Source: Granulicoccus phenolivorans DSM 17626 = NBRC 107789 = JCM 15570 | GTDB lineage: Bacteria; Actinomycetota; Actinomycetes; Propionibacteriales; Propionibacteriaceae | Direction of reading: 5' to 3' | Assembly (NCBI RefSeq): GCF_000423085.1 | Contig: NZ_AUHH01000021.1 | Coordinates: forward strand, 1-64,000 | Length of the DNA: 64,000 nt | Shown here: positions 60,565 through 64,000 of the stretch, piece after piece | Position numbering within the stretch: the stretch's first letter is position 1 | How the letters are laid out: each line of letters starts with the position of its first letter | The notes under the pieces: model-generated | What the model was told of the DNA's origin: nothing | What the model saw: the letters and a program-made list of their open reading frames with translations, nothing else | The model's database searches: none | Position numbers and translations under genes: made by a program

Positions 60565-61107
60565 TCAGATCAGGAAGCCCATGTTGGGCAGGGCCTCGGC
60601 CTGGTTGGCCAGGTTGACGGTCTTGCGGACCAGCTTCAGTTCGCCGTGCACGTCGCGCACCTGGTAGGTGACCCGACCGCCCCAGATCTCGTTGCGGCCC
60701 TCCTTCGACTCGAACAGGATGAAGTTCGCGCCCAGGACGGTGTCCACGTGCCCCGACTCGCTCTCCACGGTGCCCTCGATCTCGATGTTGGACACCACCC
60801 GCCGCAGATTCGACGCCGGCGCCTGGGCGTACCGCTTGCCGGTGCGCAACTGGGTCAGCCGGGTCCGGATCCGGTTCCGGTTGTCGTACATCACCGACAC
60901 CTTCGTGCGCGGGGACTGGTGCGAGACCGCCACCGGCACCCAATACAGGGCATCGTCGGTCCACAACGCCTCCCAGGCGTCGTAGTCGTGTTCGTCGGCG
61001 TACCGGGCTTCGCGGTAGATGAACTGTTCGTAGTCACGCAGATCGCGCGCCGGGATGGGGTGGTCCTCCACCGGGACCGGATCGCCCTCCGGGAATGACA
61101 ACGTCAT
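60565..61107 (-). CDS. Aromatic ring-hydroxylating dioxygenase, beta subunit
   Basis: 180 aa. The family pattern EQFIYREARYADEHDYDAWE, then ALWTDDALYWVPVA and VSNIEIEGTVESE is clear; the end is less typical (VNLANQAEALPNMGFLI). It pairs with the alpha subunit starting a few bases upstream. It is diverged from the 2249-2788 beta subunit, so the two oxygenases are separate systems. ATG 61105-61107. Confidence 0.93.
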   Translation of the reverse strand: MTLSFPEGDPVPVEDHPIPARDLRDYEQFIYREARYADEHDYDAWEALWTDDALYWVPVAVSHQSPRTKVSVMYDNRNRIRTRLTQLRTGKRYAQAPASNLRRVVSNIEIEGTVESESGHVDTVLGANFILFESKEGRNEIWGGRVTYQVRDVHGELKLVRKTVNLANQAEALPNMGFLI

Positions 61108-61112
61108 CGCAG

Positions 61113-62405
61113 TTACCGTCCTTCCAGCATCAGGTTCTTGTAATGGCGCCAGAAGGCGCGCATGGCGTTCTCGTCGGTGGCCCCGGCGACGACCGCGCCG
61201 TTCTCCTCGGTCGTCTCGCGCAGCACGCCCCGGCTGACCTCCAGCCACTGCGGCTCCAGCAGTTCGGCACCGCGCTGGTTGCGCTCGTACATCTCGGTGT
61301 CATCGGCCAACAGCATCCCGGCCGGGCCGACCGAACCGATCGACTGCGAGACCATCCGCTGGTTCAGCTCGGGCGCGCCCTCCAGCTGCACCGCGGTGGA
61401 ATACTGCACGCACTCCCCCGGCCCGACCGGCTGAATGTTGAACACCTGGATCTCGGCGATGAACAGGTTCGGGAAGATCATCACGTGCGGAGCACCCTCG
61501 ATCATGATCCGGTTCGCCTCTTCCTCGCCGTACGCCTGCTTCATCGCGGCGACGTACTCCGGCGTCCGGTCGGCGGTGGTGCCGAACCAGCGCATCGGTT
61601 CGGCGAACCTGCGGAACTCCGGACGCAGGTCGTTCTCGCTGTGTCCCCCGCCGAAGGCGCGGGTCACCGCCGTGGACTTCTCGCTGTACAGTGCGCCGAT
61701 CGGCGATCCGGTGACCGAGAAGATCGATCCGTGGACGAACTGCGGGTGGTAGCCGTCGGTCTCGTTCTCCGCGAGCAGCTTCCAGTTGGCGTGGGTGCGA
61801 TGTTGCAGCCAGCCGGCGGTCAGCTCCACCTTGCCGGTCGGCGACAGCCGGGCCAGCCGGTCGATCTCGCCCTTGGCCGCGCCGAGGTGCTCCTCGAGGC
61901 TGGGTCCCTCCTCGGCGAAGCTGCCGAACACGAAGCCCCGGTACTCCGCGACCCGGGGCACCCGGCCCAGGCCGAGCTGAAGCTTGTTCTTGCCGCCGTA
62001 GCCGTTCGGGTAGGGGTAGCCGAGCAGGTCGCCGTTGTTCCGGTACGTCCAGCCGTGGTAGGGGCAGCGGAACGAGGTGGAGTTGCCGGCCTTGTCGTCA
62101 CAGACCAGGTTCCCCCGATGCGCGCAGCGGTTCAGCAGCAGGTGCACCTCCCCGGCACTGTCCCGGGTCATGATGACGTCCTGCGGGCCCAGCTTCTTGC
62201 GGACGTAGTCATTGGGCTCGGGCACCTCGCTGGCATGCCCGACGAAGACCCAGGTGGAGTACCAGATGCGCTCGAGTTCGTCGGCGTACACCTCGGGGCT
62301 GGTGTACAGCGTGCCGTGCACCTGGGTGTCGCGAATCAGTTCGCGGTAGTCCACCCGCGGCGCCCTGGCGGCCCGGGGATCGGTCTGGACGGGACTGGTG
62401 CTCAT
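61113..62405 (-). CDS. Aromatic ring-hydroxylating dioxygenase, alpha (Rieske) subunit
   Basis: 430 aa. Rieske ligands: C94 and H96 in CAHRGN, C114 and H117 in CPYHGW. Iron site: NWKLLAENETDGYHPQFVH, with D217 bridging and H220 and H225 as ligands. The sequence is of the benzoate/anthranilate dioxygenase-like group, but the substrate is open. ATG 62403-62405 overlaps the ligase stop by four bases. It is the catalytic unit of the second oxygenase in this window, served by the nearby ferredoxin and reductase. Confidence 0.95.
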   Translation of the reverse strand: MSTSPVQTDPRAARAPRVDYRELIRDTQVHGTLYTSPEVYADELERIWYSTWVFVGHASEVPEPNDYVRKKLGPQDVIMTRDSAGEVHLLLNRCAHRGNLVCDDKAGNSTSFRCPYHGWTYRNNGDLLGYPYPNGYGGKNKLQLGLGRVPRVAEYRGFVFGSFAEEGPSLEEHLGAAKGEIDRLARLSPTGKVELTAGWLQHRTHANWKLLAENETDGYHPQFVHGSIFSVTGSPIGALYSEKSTAVTRAFGGGHSENDLRPEFRRFAEPMRWFGTTADRTPEYVAAMKQAYGEEEANRIMIEGAPHVMIFPNLFIAEIQVFNIQPVGPGECVQYSTAVQLEGAPELNQRMVSQSIGSVGPAGMLLADDTEMYERNQRGAELLEPQWLEVSRGVLRETTEENGAVVAGATDENAMRAFWRHYKNLMLEGR

Positions 62406-64000
62406 GGCTGCAGGGTCTCCTTCGCTTGCTGGACGAGCAGGTACTTCTGGATCTTGCCGGTGGGGGTACGCGGCAGCACGGCGTCCTCCATGAACAGCAC
62501 GTGCTTGGGCACCTTGAAGCGGGCGAGGTTGGCGCGGCAGTGGGCCAGGATCTCCTCGACGGTGACGGTGCTCTGCGGGGAGCGGACGATGCACACACAG
62601 CCGGCATCCCCCCACACCTCGTCGGGGACGCCGATGGCGTACACCTGACTGACCCCGGGCAGCGCGGCGAGCAGTTCCTCGATCTCCTTGGGCATGACCA
62701 GTTCGCCGCCGCTCTTGTACAGCTCCTTGGTCCGCCCGGTCACCTCCAGGTACCCGTCGGCATGGACCCGACCCAGATCGCCGGAGTACACCCAGCCGTC
62801 GCGCAGCGCCAGGTCGGTCTCGGCCGGCTTCTGCCAGTACCCGAGCATGTGGGTCGGGCCGCGCGAGATCAGCTCCCCCTCCTCGCCGTCGGGCAGGATC
62901 TCGCCGGTCACCGGATCGGCCGTCCGGTATTCACACAGCGGACCCATCGGGCCCGCCAGCCCGGCCGCGCCGGCAAACTTGACGCGCCCGACCCGGGTCG
63001 CGGTGGTTTCGCTGGAGTCCTCCGGCAGGGTCAGGGTCATCGCCCCACCGCACTCGGTCATCCCGTAGCCGGTGACGATCTCGGTGACGCCGAGCCGATC
63101 TCCCACCTGATCCCACAGCCACGCCGGACCGGGCGCCGACCCCGACAGGATCGCCCGCAGACTGGACAGGTCGTAGCGGTCCAGGCCCGGGGTTTCGAGC
63201 AGGGCCACGGTCATCGTCGGCACGCACAGGATGTCGGTGGCCCGGTGTCGGTCAATGCCGTGCAGGTAGGCCAGCGGGGAGAACCTCGGCAGCAGGATCA
63301 CCGCCCCGCCCACCATCATCGCGGACAGGATCCCCTCGATGTAGCCGAACATGTGGTAGCACGGCAACGAGAACAGGATCCGCCGGCCGTCCTCGTACGC
63401 GCGGGTGAGCGCCGAGGCGTACCCGGTGCGGAACACCGCGTCATGGGTCACCATGACCCCCTTCGGCGACCCGGTCGTGCCCGAGGTGTAGAGGATGTCG
63501 CTGAGCGCGGTGGGATCGCTGCCGGGGAACTCCTCGGCGCCGTCGCGACCGGCCTCCTCCAGGGCCGCAAGATCGCGTACGCCCGGACGCGCCCGGCCCA
63601 CCACCACGACCTCGCGCAGCGCGGGGAGCGCGTCGGCGGCCTTGGCCCCGGTGTCCCAGCCCGGTGCCACCGCGTCGAGCAGGTTCTGGTAGTCGAGGTC
63701 GATGTAGTTGTCCATCGTGAGCAGGAAGGTCACTTCGGACTGCTCGAGGACGTAGGCCAACTCGTGCTCGCGGTACAGGAAGTTCATCGGCACCGCGACG
63801 GCGCCGGCCAGGGCGACGGCGAACTTCACCGGGATGAACTCGACCTCGTTGGCCATCAGCAGGCCGACGTGCTCGCCGGGCCGCAGCCCCAGCGCGATCA
63901 GGCCCTTCGCGATCGACCGGGCCCACTCGAGGGTCTCCCGGTAGGTCAACGTTCGGTCCTCGGTGACCACGAACTCGCGGTCGGGGTACTGCTTCGCGGT
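62402..64000 (-). CDS. Acyl-CoA/aryl-CoA ligase (AMP-forming), 5' end outside window
   Basis: 533 codons are visible; the frame is still open at the window edge (TAKQYPDREFVVTEDRTLTY), so the N-terminus is missing. Adenylation motifs are present: DILYTSGTTGSPKGVMVTH, YGMTECGGAMTLTL, and the hinge YSGDLGRVHADGYLEVTGRT with the final Lys region RTPTGKIQKYLL. Such enzymes form the CoA thioester of fatty or aromatic acids. As first known gene of the operon it probably activates the substrate, so ring dihydroxylation would act on the free acid or its CoA ester. Confidence 0.92.
   Translation of the reverse strand, partial: TAKQYPDREFVVTEDRTLTYRETLEWARSIAKGLIALGLRPGEHVGLLMANEVEFIPVKFAVALAGAVAVPMNFLYREHELAYVLEQSEVTFLLTMDNYIDLDYQNLLDAVAPGWDTGAKAADALPALREVVVVGRARPGVRDLAALEEAGRDGAEEFPGSDPTALSDILYTSGTTGSPKGVMVTHDAVFRTGYASALTRAYEDGRRILFSLPCYHMFGYIEGILSAMMVGGAVILLPRFSPLAYLHGIDRHRATDILCVPTMTVALLETPGLDRYDLSSLRAILSGSAPGPAWLWDQVGDRLGVTEIVTGYGMTECGGAMTLTLPEDSSETTATRVGRVKFAGAAGLAGPMGPLCEYRTADPVTGEILPDGEEGELISRGPTHMLGYWQKPAETDLALRDGWVYSGDLGRVHADGYLEVTGRTKELYKSGGELVMPKEIEELLAALPGVSQVYAIGVPDEVWGDAGCVCIVRSPQSTVTVEEILAHCRANLARFKVPKHVLFMEDAVLPRTPTGKIQKYLLVQQAKETLQP

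Noticed and set aside
1..64000. tRNA, rRNA, CRISPR array, replication origin, complete insertion sequence
   Set aside because: Looked for and not seen; no transposase or integrase gene is recognisable in any frame.

Overview
The window reads as chromosome of a high-GC Gram-positive actinobacterium, most likely Propionibacteriales-like. The reasons are about 70% GC by eye in the backbone, the gene order leuS ... comEA-comEC, actinobacterial families (DUF4192, DUF4190, a TIGR03668-like PPOX-class protein, an actinobacterial '3-methyladenine DNA glycosylase' family), GTG/TTG starts with GGAGG sites, and several leaderless promoters. The genus is a guess.

Layout. (1) 1-5.7 kb, about 60% GC: an aromatic ring-hydroxylating dioxygenase cluster on the + strand. 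It holds a frameshifted VOC protein, Rieske alpha and beta subunits, a ferredoxin reductase and an MFS transporter, but no ferredoxin gene. (2) 5.7-7.2 kb: a methyltransferase and a small protein with tandem C2H2-like zinc fingers, in high-GC DNA. (3) 7.3-18.8 kb, low GC: an accessory island with a DUF262/DUF1524 (GmrSD-like) restriction protein, a lipoprotein, unknown genes, a protein with an Mrr-type PD-(D/E)XK domain, a gene interrupted by one amber codon, an aerolysin-type (ETX/MTX2) pore-forming protein, a UvrD-type helicase remnant, and two diverged copies of a Cys-rich gene. (4) 18.84 kb: the island abuts a comEC cut off at the codons for TAVSG. comEA beside it is intact.

(5) 19.7-36.4 kb: backbone genes (comEA, a SufR-like regulator, MarR, leuS, a sugar kinase, a glycosyltransferase, xth, an L,D-transpeptidase, tandem zinc peptidases, DedA). 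(6) 36.5-51 kb: regulators paired with small metabolic genes, often with visible palindromic operators (aldo/keto reductase, TetR/SnoaL-like, MerR, LysR/YeiH, AraC/DHFR-like, LysR/alcohol dehydrogenase), plus a gene scar after a truncated flavin monooxygenase. (7) 51-54 kb: a large alpha/beta hydrolase with tandem Ig-like repeats and a small partner. (8) 54.3-64 kb, - strand: a second catabolic operon. It runs from an acyl-CoA ligase (cut by the window edge) through a Rieske oxygenase, thiolase-type enzymes, a [3Fe-4S]-type ferredoxin, its reductase and a MaoC hydratase, and an acyl-CoA dehydrogenase follows behind an AT-rich palindrome.

Together, the two ends encode oxygenase-based degradation of aromatic or polycyclic acids. 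The left third is a mosaic of transferred and decaying DNA joined to the competence locus, and the natural-transformation channel gene is broken.
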